DNA from: Paenibacillus sp. JCM 10914
GTDB taxonomy: Bacteria > Bacillota > Bacilli > Paenibacillales > Paenibacillaceae
Reading direction: 5' to 3'
Assembly: GCF_001315105.1 (NCBI RefSeq)
Contig: NZ_BAZR01000003.1
Coordinates: 326,696-390,695, forward strand
DNA length: 64,000 bases
Position numbers and translations under genes: made by a program. Positions 53,820 through 62,796 of this stretch are shown here, piece after piece. The number at the start of each line of letters is the position of its first letter. Within the stretch, counting starts at the first letter, position 1. Below the pieces are notes generated by a model that had not been told where the DNA came from, did no database searches, and was given only the letters and a program-made list of their open reading frames with translations.

Positions 53820-56206
53820 ATGATACAGAACCTTGAAGAAAAGCACGCTAAGACGATAAGCAAGCAGCCTGCAGCAGGAAATTCAACCGATCCTATGCTG
53901 TGGTATCGCAGCCCTGCTTCCGTATGGGAGGAGGCGCTGCCCATTGGCAATGGGAAGCTGGGCGGAATGGTGTTTGGCGGGACGCATCACGAACGGATCG
54001 CGCTTAATGAAGACAGCATGTGGTATGGTGGTCCAAGGGATCGCAACAATTTGGATGCGCTTCCGAACCTGCCTAAGCTTCAACAATTGCTTAGGGAGGG
54101 CAGATTGCAAGAAGCGCAGGCGTTAGCCGTGATGGCTATGTCTGGCGTACCGGAAAGCAGCGTCATTATGTGCCGCTTGGTGATTTGTTGATCGATTATC
54201 GTTATGCGGATCCGGGCAATGGGGAGGTAACCTCGTATCGGCGTGATCTTAATCTAATGGAGGGTACGTCCTCCGTAGCTTACCATGTGAATGGCACCCG
54301 GTATGAAAGGGTCAGTTATGCAAGCTATCCAGACGAGGTGCTGGTTACGGAGATAACGGCTGATCAACCGGGAAGCATCAGTTTCAAGGCCAGGCTGAAA
54401 CGTGGGGATAATCGTTACTTGGATCGGATCGAACGGATTGATGACTGTACACTAGGGGCGTTCGGACAGTGTGGAGGTGAAGGCGGATCAGCGTTTGCGA
54501 TTGGGCTTCGTGCTGTGATTCACGGAGGGTCTTGCAAGGTAATCGGGGAATTTCTCGTTGTAGAGGGGGCCGATTCGGCAACCTTATTGCTGTCAGCAGG
54601 AACCACGTTCCGACAGGCCGAACCTCGGATGTATGTTATAGAGAGGCTGGATAAGGCTACGACTGGCGGTGATCTGCTCACCAGGCATGTCGCCGATTTT
54701 CGGAACTTGGCAGATCGGGTACAGCTCCAGCTTGGCGATGCGAATGATGGAAAGGAGACATTGCCGACAGATGAACGTCTGAAAGAGGTACAAGATGGAA
54801 ATTCTGACACGGGACTCATTGCACTCTATTATCAGTACGGACGTTATTTGCTTATCTCATCAAGTCGTCCGGGGTCTTTACCCGCAAACCTGCAGGGTAT
54901 ATGGAATGAACATATGCTGCCGCCCTGGGACAGCAAATATACGATCAATATCAATACACAGATGAACTATTGGGGAGCTGAAAGCGGTAATCTGGCAGAA
55001 TGCCATCAACCGTTATTCGACCTGCTCGAACGGATGCGTGAACCGGGACGGATTACTGCCGCTCGCATGTACGGGGCAAGTGGCTTTGTTGCCCATCATA
55101 ATACGGACATATGGGCAGATACAGCGCCACAGGACCATTATGTTCCTGCAACGTATTGGCCAATGGGTGCAGCTTGGCTAAGTCTGCATCTATGGGAACA
55201 TTTCGAATATAGTCAAGACCGTAGGTTCCTGACTCAAGCTTATCCGACTTTGAAGGAAGCGGCAGCTTTCTTTAATGATTTTTTGACGGAGACTGGAGAT
55301 GGGCAGTTGGTGACCAACCCGTCTGTTTCACCAGAGAACACTTATATTCTGCCTAGCGGTGAGTCTGGGGTGTTATGCATGGGACCGTCCATGGATAGTC
55401 AGATCCTGTACGAGCTGTTCGGGGCATGTATACAGGCAGCATGCGTGCTGGGTGTTGACGATGAGGAACAAGTCAAATGGCGTAGTCTAAGGGAACGCTT
55501 GCCAGAGCCGGAGATCGGAAGTCATGGCGGCATTCAGGAGTGGCTGCATGATTATGAAGAAGCAGAGCCGGGTCATCGGCATATTTCCCATCTGTTCGCC
55601 TTACATCCTGGAAAGCGCTTTACTGTGCAAGAGACGCCTGAATGGGCACAAGCGGCACGAATAACGCTGGAACGGCGGTTAGCCAGTGGGGGTGGACATA
55701 CCGGATGGAGTCGTGCTTGGATTATTAATTTCTGGGCACGACTGGAAGATGGAGAGCAGGCCTTGACGAATGTGGTATCGCTGTTAGCCCATTCCACGTT
55801 GCCAAATCTGCTGGATAATCATCCTCCGTTTCAGATTGACGGCAATTTCGGTGGTTCTGCCGGGATCAGCGAGATGCTGCTGCAGAGCCATGCAGGGTGC
55901 GTACATCTTCTACCCGCCCTGCCGTCTACATGGTGTGAAGGCAGGGTGACGGGATTGCGTGCTCGAGGAGGATATGTGGTCGATCTGCATTGGCAGGAGG
56001 GAAAGCTGCTGCAGGCAGATATCCAGGCGACCCGTGAAGGTGAGATTCGGATACGTATGGATGATAAGCATCAGCGTGATCGTTTGGTTCTGTATTCTCT
56101 AGATAATGAGGAGAATGAAAGGCCGTTAAACTATGATGTTACAGATCATGGATATATTTACTGGCACACGGTTGTCGGTGGCTGTTATTCCTTGCGCGCG
56201 GAGTGA
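53820..56206 (+). pseudogene. GH95 alpha-L-fucosidase, split by one-base frameshift
   Basis: A cytoplasmic GH95 enzyme that removes alpha-1,2-linked fucose or galactose from glycans. The first frame (53820 to about 54155) has LWYRSPASVWEEALPIGNGKLGGMVFGG and LNEDSMWYGGPRDRNN; the second has PLGDLLIDYRY, LPANLQGIWNEHMLPPWD, YTININTQMNYW, FVAHHNTDIWAD, HRHISHLFALHPG and FQIDGNFGG, which include the catalytic-site residues. Adding one A to AAA at 54154-54156 joins them (VPEKQRHYVPLGD) into a 795-residue protein. It lies 29 bp after the kinase gene and probably shares its transcript. Confidence 0.9.
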
Positions 56207-56341
56207 GATAGAGACGATGTAGGAACGGAAATCCTCGATATAGCTTTTAGCTATAACTAGATATAGTTTAATCCAGTTATACGATACCTATCGTTCCGTG
56301 CTATCTTGTGAATAACAATTTGCATGGGAGTGTTGATAGAG

Positions 56342-58633
56342 ATGGCTCAAAGCAGCGTACTGGGATATCCGAGAATTGGGGCAAACCGAGAGTGGAAAAA
56401 AGCGCTCGAGGCTTTCTGGGCGGGAAAGCTGGAAGAACATGATCTCCAGCAAGAATTGAAGGAAATACGTGTCCAGCATTGGCGTAAACAACTGGAAGCG
56501 GGCATCGATGTCATTCCGGTCAATGATTTCAGTTACTATGACCAGGTGCTCGATACAGCTACGATGTTCGGTATCATACCGAAGCGATTTCAATATGAAG
56601 GTGGACGTGTTCCACTGTCACTCTATTACGGAATTGCACGCGGCACAACCGATGCGGCTGCAAGTGAAATGACCAAGTGGTTCAACACGAATTACCATTA
56701 CATCGTACCTGAGCTTCAAGGCGTAGAGCCTGTCATTACCGAGAATAAACCGCTTGCGGCATACCGTGAGGCGAAAGCCGAGCTTGGAATTGAAGGCAGA
56801 CCGGTCATCATTGGTCCGCTAACGTTCCTGAAGCTATCCAAGGGATATGAGCCTTCCGAAGTGGATCATTGGCTGGCACGTTTACTTCCTTTATATGTAC
56901 ATATCCTTCGTGAATTAGAGGAGGAGGGCGTTAAGTGGGTCCAAGTCGATGAACCTGCTTTGGTGACTTCGTTAGATGAAGCCGATATTCAGCGGCTGCA
57001 GACGATTTATTCGACCTTCGCCAAACAAGTTCCTGGCCTTAAACTGATGCTGCAAACCTACTTTGAGTCGGTTGAGCGGTATGAAGAGATTATTCAACTA
57101 CCGGTTGCTGGTATTGGACTTGATCTTGTTCATGGCTATGCGGGGAACATAGAGGCTATTCGTAGTTATGGATTTCCCCAGGATAAAGTGCTCGGTGCCG
57201 GAGTTGTCGATGGAAGAGGAATATGGAGATCATCTCTTCAGGCGAAGGTATCGCTGCTTGAGCAGCTTAGTCAGATTGTTGCCGATGACAAGCTGATCAT
57301 CCAGACCTCTTGCAGCTTGCTGCATGTGCCTGTGACTGTACAACAAGAGGACAAATTGCCATCCGAGCTTCAAGCAGCACTCGCATTTGCCGATGAGAAG
57401 CTGGAGGAATTAACCCTACTGAAGAAAGCTGTTACATCTGGTGGAGCTAACGCAATTGCAGTAGAGCTGGATCGCTGCGAGCAGGCGCTGCAAAATCTTC
57501 AGCGTTCGGATGCACGTAATCGACTGGAAACGCTGCAAGCGGTAGCGGCTGTCAGCGCGCAGAATCCATCGCGGAATCTCCCGTTCGTTGAACGGCATCC
57601 TTTGCAACAACAGAGATGGCAATTACCATTGTTGCCAACGACAACAATCGGTAGCTTCCCTCAGTCGGTGGACGTTCGTAAAGCCCGTCAGCGCTGGCGC
57701 AAAGGCGAGTGGAACCAAGCTCAGTATGAAGCTTTCATCCGGGAACAAATTGATGTCTGGATTCAGCTTCAGGAAGAGATCGGACTGGATGTGCTTGTAC
57801 ACGGAGAATTTGAGAGAACCGATATGGTTGAGTTCTTCGGAGAGAAACTGGCAGGCTTTGCCTTTACGAAATTTGGATGGGTGCAGTCGTATGGCTCAAG
57901 ATGCGTAAAGCCGCCGGTCATCTATGGCGATGTAGAATTCGAAGAAGCTATGACCGTCAAAGAAACGAGTTACGCCCAATCCAAAACGAATCGTCCAGTC
58001 AAGGGTATGCTGACCGGTCCGATTACGATCATGAACTGGTCGTTCGTTCGTGAGGATATTCCACGTGAGAAGATTGCCTATCAGTTGGCTTATGCATTGC
58101 GTCAAGAAGTCGAAGCACTTGAAGGCGCCGGCATTGGCATGATTCAGGTGGATGAGCCGGCTGTACGGGAAGGTTTGCCGCTGAAACTTAAAGAGCAGGC
58201 GGAGTATCTGGACTGGGCGGTGAAGGCTTTCCGAATGACCACATGCACGGTGAAAGATACAACTCAAATTCATACCCACATGTGTTATTGCGAGTTCCAT
58301 GATATGATCATTTCTATCCAAGCGATGGATGCCGACGTGATATCGATCGAGACTTCCCGCAGTCACGGCGAACTGATTCACAGCTTCGAGGTTCATACGT
58401 ATCCGCTCGGCATTGGCCTGGGTGTGTACGATATCCATAGTCCACGTGTTCCGAGAGTGGAAGAGATGACTAGCATGATCGAACGCGCACTGCGAGTCCT
58501 CGATCCGAAATTGTTCTGGATCAACCCGGATTGCGGATTGAAGACGCGTGGAATGGATGAGACCGTGGCAGCCCTTCGCAATATGGTTCAAGCGACTAGA
58601 ATTGCTCGCGATGCGCATGCGGTTCAAGTATAA
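56342..58633 (+). CDS. metE: Cobalamin-independent methionine synthase
   Basis: A 763-residue enzyme that methylates homocysteine from 5-methyltetrahydropteroyltriglutamate. It starts MAQSSVLGYPRIGANREWKKALE, has the duplicated barrel, and the C-terminal half contains LPTTTIGSFPQSVDVRKAR, LVHGEFERTDMVEFFGEKL, TGPITIMNWSFVREDIP and the zinc ligands in HTHMCYCEF and NPDCGLKTR. I choose the ATG at 56342; an ATG at 56324 has no ribosome-binding site. The leader (56207-56341) shows no S-box or T-box sequence. A strong terminator follows at 58675. Confidence 0.97.
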   Translation: MAQSSVLGYPRIGANREWKKALEAFWAGKLEEHDLQQELKEIRVQHWRKQLEAGIDVIPVNDFSYYDQVLDTATMFGIIPKRFQYEGGRVPLSLYYGIARGTTDAAASEMTKWFNTNYHYIVPELQGVEPVITENKPLAAYREAKAELGIEGRPVIIGPLTFLKLSKGYEPSEVDHWLARLLPLYVHILRELEEEGVKWVQVDEPALVTSLDEADIQRLQTIYSTFAKQVPGLKLMLQTYFESVERYEEIIQLPVAGIGLDLVHGYAGNIEAIRSYGFPQDKVLGAGVVDGRGIWRSSLQAKVSLLEQLSQIVADDKLIIQTSCSLLHVPVTVQQEDKLPSELQAALAFADEKLEELTLLKKAVTSGGANAIAVELDRCEQALQNLQRSDARNRLETLQAVAAVSAQNPSRNLPFVERHPLQQQRWQLPLLPTTTIGSFPQSVDVRKARQRWRKGEWNQAQYEAFIREQIDVWIQLQEEIGLDVLVHGEFERTDMVEFFGEKLAGFAFTKFGWVQSYGSRCVKPPVIYGDVEFEEAMTVKETSYAQSKTNRPVKGMLTGPITIMNWSFVREDIPREKIAYQLAYALRQEVEALEGAGIGMIQVDEPAVREGLPLKLKEQAEYLDWAVKAFRMTTCTVKDTTQIHTHMCYCEFHDMIISIQAMDADVISIETSRSHGELIHSFEVHTYPLGIGLGVYDIHSPRVPRVEEMTSMIERALRVLDPKLFWINPDCGLKTRGMDETVAALRNMVQATRIARDAHAVQV

Positions 58634-58674
58634 ATTAGATTGATTTTCCATTAATTCAAGGGGAATTGTTATGA

Positions 58675-58705
58675 GGCAGACACTTCGGTGTCTGCCATTT
58701 TTTTT
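58675..58705 (+). terminator. Terminator after metE
   Basis: GGCAGACAC and GTGTCTGCC form a perfect 9-bp stem with a TTCG tetraloop, followed by eight T. Confidence 0.95.
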
Positions 58706-58854
58706 AATATAAGCTGGCGACTTCCGACTGTTAATAGTGAGAGATGTTATCATGTCTTTTCCATAATATAGGTCAATTCATGATGGTATTATGCTACAAT
58801 AGATGGCGGTCGAAGTTCACGCTGCTCCCATGTCATGAAGGAGGTTCGCTGAAA

Positions 58855-59340
58855 ATGATCATGACGAAGCGAAGGTGGTGCATATTTGGTGGCATTATCG
58901 GATTGTTTCTGCTATTCAGCTTATTTACGGCCTATACGCAATCCAGGACGTCATTTAGAGCACTTGTGCTGGACCATCTGCCGGACAATCGCCCAGTTGA
59001 AATGATTCGGATCCAGCACCATTACATGCAGCCAGATGAGACCCATATTATGATTACGAATACAGCCATGATTGCAAGCATTATGGACCAATTCTCTGAC
59101 GTCAAGCTAAAGAGCACGAACGATAAAGGGAGCTTTGAGAACATGACTTCAGTTATATTCAAAGTTCAATACGGTGCGACTTTCATTGTACATCTTTACG
59201 AGCCCAATATGATGAGAGTGAATAACAGTCATGGCGTAAATAAGAAGTATTCAAAAACGTATCAGATTACAAGTGGTTACGACAAGACGATGATTGAGAG
59301 TTTAGCCGATCCACATGTAAAGGAATATCTTATCGACTAA
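58855..59340 (+). CDS. Small membrane-anchored protein, paralog A
   Basis: A 161-residue protein with an N-terminal membrane anchor (MIMTKRRWCIFGG then IIGLFLLFSLFTAY) and an outside domain of about 130 residues. I do not recognise a family. It is clearly a tandem duplicate of the next gene: both share the MIMTxRRW start, the anchor, SF-x-x-LVLD-x-x-PD, V/IQYG and a YxKTxxIxxGYDxTxI end. The ATG at 58855 follows GAAGGAGG; the longer frame from 58744 has no support. The C-terminus resembles small lipoprotein-like stress proteins but no function can be assigned. Confidence 0.8.
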   Translation: MIMTKRRWCIFGGIIGLFLLFSLFTAYTQSRTSFRALVLDHLPDNRPVEMIRIQHHYMQPDETHIMITNTAMIASIMDQFSDVKLKSTNDKGSFENMTSVIFKVQYGATFIVHLYEPNMMRVNNSHGVNKKYSKTYQITSGYDKTMIESLADPHVKEYLID

Positions 59341-59392
59341 ATATATATTATGTTAACTAGATCTGTGATGAGAGGAGATGCGAGATCATCAT

Positions 59393-59908
59393 ATGATTAT
59401 GACGACACGAAGATGGTACATATTCGGCGCGATTGTTGGTCTGATCTTAGCGATTGGATTTATTACGAATCTGATTCAGTCGAAATCTTCATTCAAAGAG
59501 CTGGTGTTGGATCAGATGCCGGATCGACCAATTGAGCGGATATACATAGATCATCAAGAGGCTCATTATATACCTTTGGAGGATCAACTGGTTATAACCG
59601 ATCCAGCTACGATTGACCAGATTATCAACAATTTCTCGGATATTCAATTATGGGCTACGACGTCAAGAGGGAGTGGGGAATGGTACAGAATATACATTGG
59701 CGTTCAATACGGCCCTAACTTCAGCATTGCTTATACCAAACCCGATATCATTCAAATTTGGGGCGGGTCAGGCATGCCCAGAAAATATGAAAAAACCTTT
59801 CGGATTATCAATGGTTATGACAACACCCTGATTGATGAATTGATCCAGCAGCATATCGCAGAAAGGGAGGTTCAACGTGAAGGAGAAACTGACGGAGACC
59901 TACAATAA
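59393..59908 (+). CDS. Small membrane-anchored protein, paralog B
   Basis: A 171-residue paralog of the preceding gene, starting MIMTTRRWYIFGA followed by an anchor helix (IVGLILAIGFITNLI) and an outside domain with VQYGPNFSIAYTKPDIIQI and KTFRIINGYDNTLID. I take ATG 59393 because it aligns with paralog A; ATG 59378 sits too close to GAGAGGAG, while 59393 has long spacing, so either may be used. The C-terminus overlaps the start of the methyltransferase gene by 32 bp. Confidence 0.78.
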   Translation: MIMTTRRWYIFGAIVGLILAIGFITNLIQSKSSFKELVLDQMPDRPIERIYIDHQEAHYIPLEDQLVITDPATIDQIINNFSDIQLWATTSRGSGEWYRIYIGVQYGPNFSIAYTKPDIIQIWGGSGMPRKYEKTFRIINGYDNTLIDELIQQHIAEREVQREGETDGDLQ

Positions 59909-60626
59909 ACTGGCTAAGGATTATGAGCTTCACGTGGATACTCAAAGCGGATTTAATGCTTACTACGAACGACCGGCCATGATGAGGCTCTTACCAGATC
60001 AGATGGAGGGATTGTCCGTACTCGATGCCGGTTGTGCGGCAGGGTGGTATACCGAGCAGATGATCCGCCGAAATGCTCAAGTGACGGCGATCGATCTGAG
60101 TCCGGAGATGGTGGAAGCATGCAGGAGGCGAGTAGGGGAGCGTGCGAGATTGCTCGCCTGCGATCTAACAGACGAATTGCCGTTTGAGGATGCATCATTT
60201 CATTATATTGTGAGTTCACTAACACTGCATTATATCGAGAATTGGACGGCTACGTTTAAGGAGTTCTCCCGCGTATTGAAGCCAGGCGGGCGGTTGTTAT
60301 TTTCCGTTCATCACCCCTTTATGGATTTTAAGCATTTTGACAGACCGGATTATTTCGCGCGCGAGTTACTAAGTGAGATATGGAACAAACAAGAGGCAGG
60401 GCCTGTCGAGGTCAGTTTCTATCGTAGACCGATGCAGGAGATTGTAAGTGTAACTGCGGCCGAATTTAAGGTCTGTAAGCTTGTTGAACCCCAACCCAAC
60501 TTAGCTCAAGTGGAGTCAGCATCCTCTTCGATATGGAGAGACAAATGGTACGATTATTTAATGCAGAACCCGCACTTTTTGATAATGTTGGCGGAGAAAT
60601 CTGACGGCCAGAGAGCAGCGGATTGA
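59877..60626 (+). CDS. Class I SAM-dependent methyltransferase
   Basis: A 249-residue methyltransferase of the UbiE/YafE-like group. SAM-binding motif I is VLDAGCAAGWYTE, followed by AIDLSPEMVEACRRR (acidic loop), ACDLTDELPFEDASFHYIVSSLTLHYI and the post-motif FSRVLKPGGRLLFSVHHPF. The N-terminus (YNKLAKDYELH) is typical. The acceptor is unknown. The GTG start at 59877 follows AGGGAGG inside the end of the preceding gene, so the two are coupled. Confidence 0.9.
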   Translation: MKEKLTETYNKLAKDYELHVDTQSGFNAYYERPAMMRLLPDQMEGLSVLDAGCAAGWYTEQMIRRNAQVTAIDLSPEMVEACRRRVGERARLLACDLTDELPFEDASFHYIVSSLTLHYIENWTATFKEFSRVLKPGGRLLFSVHHPFMDFKHFDRPDYFARELLSEIWNKQEAGPVEVSFYRRPMQEIVSVTAAEFKVCKLVEPQPNLAQVESASSSIWRDKWYDYLMQNPHFLIMLAEKSDGQRAAD

Positions 60627-60814
60627 GATGCCGAACTCTTGGCGACATATTCCCATATGGTTGTTCAAGTGATCGAAAAGGCTCACTAACGTGCACTTCA
60701 AGCAGTAACCGACGCATAAGGATAATCGTCATGAGCTTAGACTCCATAATCTGTTATAATGGAATGTACCTGAATTATATCAAACCAACATGAACACAGA
60801 AGGAGAGAATAGAT

Positions 60815-61153
60815 ATGCAATGGAGAGAGATTACAACAATCGAAGAGTGGAACGAGATTTTGGAGAAGTCGGCGGAGCGAGGACAAGTTATTTTGAAGCA
60901 CAGCACCACCTGTCCGGTTAGTGCGAATGCGCTGAGCGAGTTCGATCAATACTTAGACAAATCGCCCAATGCAGATATCGATTACACGCTGGTTAAAGTC
61001 ATTGAATCCCGCCCCGTATCCAATCAGATTGCAGAGGATTTGAACGTGAAGCACGAGTCGCCTCAGATCATCTATGTGAAAGACAAGGCCAAGTATTGGA
61101 CAACCTCGCACTGGTCGGTTACTCAGGCGCATATTACAGCCGTATTGGACTAA
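60815..61153 (+). CDS. brxC: BrxC/YtxJ-like bacillithiol system redox protein
   Basis: A 112-residue thioredoxin-fold protein of the YtxJ family. The active-site region is LKHSTTCPVSANALSEF, with one cysteine in a TCPVS motif; monothiol CPxS is typical of BrxC bacilliredoxins. SPQIIYVKDK is the cis-Pro region and WSVTQAHI ends the fold. It would remove bacillithiol from oxidised proteins in the cytoplasm, which implies the organism makes bacillithiol. The ATG follows GAAGGAGAG. Naming is by family resemblance. Confidence 0.85.
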   Translation: MQWREITTIEEWNEILEKSAERGQVILKHSTTCPVSANALSEFDQYLDKSPNADIDYTLVKVIESRPVSNQIAEDLNVKHESPQIIYVKDKAKYWTTSHWSVTQAHITAVLD

Positions 61154-61196
61154 GCTGAGCCGAGGTTCATGAATTTCATGATGGAAGGAAAGGCGG

Positions 61197-61541
61197 GTGA
61201 ACTTGTTGAAAGAGCTGCATTCACTCCATTCCCTTGATGCGATCGAAGCTTTTATCAATGACCACGCGCTTGCCTTTCTCTACGTATCTAGGGAGAGTTG
61301 CAGTGTATGTCATGCAGTGTTACCTAAGCTGCGTGAGCTGTTGGAGAAGTTTCCCGACATTCGTCTTGGACATATCGATGCGGAAGACGTTGCCGAGGTA
61401 GCATCAAGATTTCTTGTTTTTACCGTTCCGATCATGATGCTGTTTGTGAATGGGAAAGAATATGTAAGAGAAGATCGGTTCGTACAACTCCGGCAACTGG
61501 AAGATAGGCTCACTCGTGTGTACCAAGAATATCGATCATAG
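61197..61541 (+). CDS. Thioredoxin family protein
   Basis: A 114-residue thioredoxin-like protein with active site ESCSVCHAVLP (CSVC in place of CGPC), the cis-Pro region FTVPIMMLFVNGKE and a C-terminal helix. The CxxC is intact, so it can cycle a disulfide. It resembles YdbP-type thioredoxins. The start is GTG at 61197 or TTG at 61203, both after AAAGGCGGGTG. It lies 43 bp after the BrxC-like gene, and the two probably act in thiol repair together. Confidence 0.85.
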   Translation: MNLLKELHSLHSLDAIEAFINDHALAFLYVSRESCSVCHAVLPKLRELLEKFPDIRLGHIDAEDVAEVASRFLVFTVPIMMLFVNGKEYVREDRFVQLRQLEDRLTRVYQEYRS

Positions 61542-61545
61542 ATTA

Positions 61546-61582
61546 GACAGGCTAGCAATCATGCTGGCCTGTCTTTTATTTT
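61546..61582 (+). terminator. Terminator after the thioredoxin gene
   Basis: AGACAGGC and GCCTGTCT form an 8-bp stem, followed by TTTATTTTA. Confidence 0.85.
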
Positions 61583-61675
61583 AAAATGACGAATCCTTCA
61601 TATATCCTCCGTGTGCATTTCTGTCAGGTTCATTTATCGGGATCATGGTACAGAAATAAAGTTATTTGCAAAGCA

Positions 61676-61704
61676 TTGACAGAAATCGATACGTATTGTT
61701 TACT
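61676..61704 (+). promoter_or_regulatory. Promoter of the ROK regulator gene
   Basis: TTGACA (61676-61681), a 17-bp spacer and TTTACT (61699-61704). The -10 box matches at four of six positions. Confidence 0.55.
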
Positions 61705-61711
61705 TAGTAAA
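61699..61711. promoter_or_regulatory. Probable ROK operator TTTACTTAGTAAA
   Basis: A perfect palindrome with an odd centre, overlapping the -10 box. The form is like XylR/ROK operators, so the regulator probably represses itself and the MFS gene behind it. Confidence 0.6.
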
Positions 61712-61755
61712 GTGTCTTTATAAAGTGTTGATTACATGTCTTGGAGGTGATCTAA

Positions 61756-62771
61756 TTGGATACCACGAGAGCAGACGGACATCTGATGAAAGAAATCAAT
61801 CTGAATCATGTGCGTCGGGTTATGAAAAGATTGGGGGTTGCTACCAAACCTCAGCTGGCAGGGCTAACTGGCTGAGTGTAGTCACTATCACCTCGTTAAT
61901 AAGGGAACTGATGGAATCAGGAGAGATCAGTGAGGATCAGGTCATTCCATCTAACGGAGGACGGCCAGCGCTGGCTTACCGCTATTATTATGACTACAGC
62001 CTTGCTTTGGTCATTCATATGAACGAGAAGAAGGGACAGGATGTTCTTTTCTTCACGGTCGTCAATTTGCGCGATGAGATACGCTGGAGGGAAGAGCATC
62101 CCCTAGATCGGTTTAGTCCGGATCATCTCTATCCATTAATTGAAGACATCATAACTCAATTTCCAAACATCAAGGTGATTGGTTTGGGCATTCCAGGCCA
62201 ATCTGTTGATGGTGAAATTACAGTCAGCAGTCATCACGAACTAATCGGACTGCGATTGGATGAGGAGATAGCATCTCGTTTTGAATTGCCGGTCATTGTG
62301 GAGAATGATGTGAACGCTGCGATTAGCGGGTATTGTCATCGTGCAGAAGAAGGGCAGAATACTTGCGTACTGGGTGTTTATTTTCCGGAGAAGTATCCGC
62401 CGGGTACGGGCATCTTCCTGAATGGCGAAGTATTTCGCGGCAGGAGAGGAATGGCTGGTGAGATTAAGTTCTTACCACTCAACATCGATTGGAGCCAGCC
62501 GCTTGATCCCAAACGGTTCATAGCTACGGTTTGTCCCGTCCTACAGACGTTGAACGCGATTCTCGCACCGGATAAAATCGTTATTTATCGTGAGAATCTG
62601 AAGGTGGAGCAGTTGCACCAAGCATGGAAAGCTTACATATCCCAGCATCCCATGCCAACTCTCCCGGATATTCATGTATCGCACACTTTAGATGACGATT
62701 TCGAGATGGGGATGAGGTGGCTTACGCTGAAGCAACTGGACCCGCTCCCTAATGTTAACAGCGGAAATTAG
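61756..62771 (+). pseudogene. ROK family transcriptional regulator, split by one-base frameshift in the DNA-binding domain
   Basis: A ROK/XylR-type repressor. From TTG 61756 (after TTGGAGGTGA) the frame gives a winged helix start, INLNHVRRVMKRLGVATKPQLAGLTG, and then stops. The other frame continues LSVVTITSLIRELMESGEISE and the ROK domain (GLGIPGQSVDGEI, VENDVNAAISGY, GEVFRGRRGMAGEI). The zinc motif CxCGxxGC of many ROK proteins is absent, as in several regulators of this group. Adding one G at GG 61870-61871 restores GLTGLSVVTITSLI and a 338-residue protein. It is followed by the MFS gene. Confidence 0.85.
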
Positions 62772-62796
62772 ATTAACACGGAAGGAATGTGCAAGA

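Noticed and set aside
55611..55622. AAAGCGCTTT palindrome inside GH95
   Set aside because: It encodes the conserved GKRFT residues and lies deep in the gene, so it is likely chance rather than an operator or cre site.
57896..58753. Long antisense open frame over metE (285 codons)
   Set aside because: It lies opposite a well-conserved gene, has no ribosome-binding site and shows no family motif; it follows from codon bias on the other strand.
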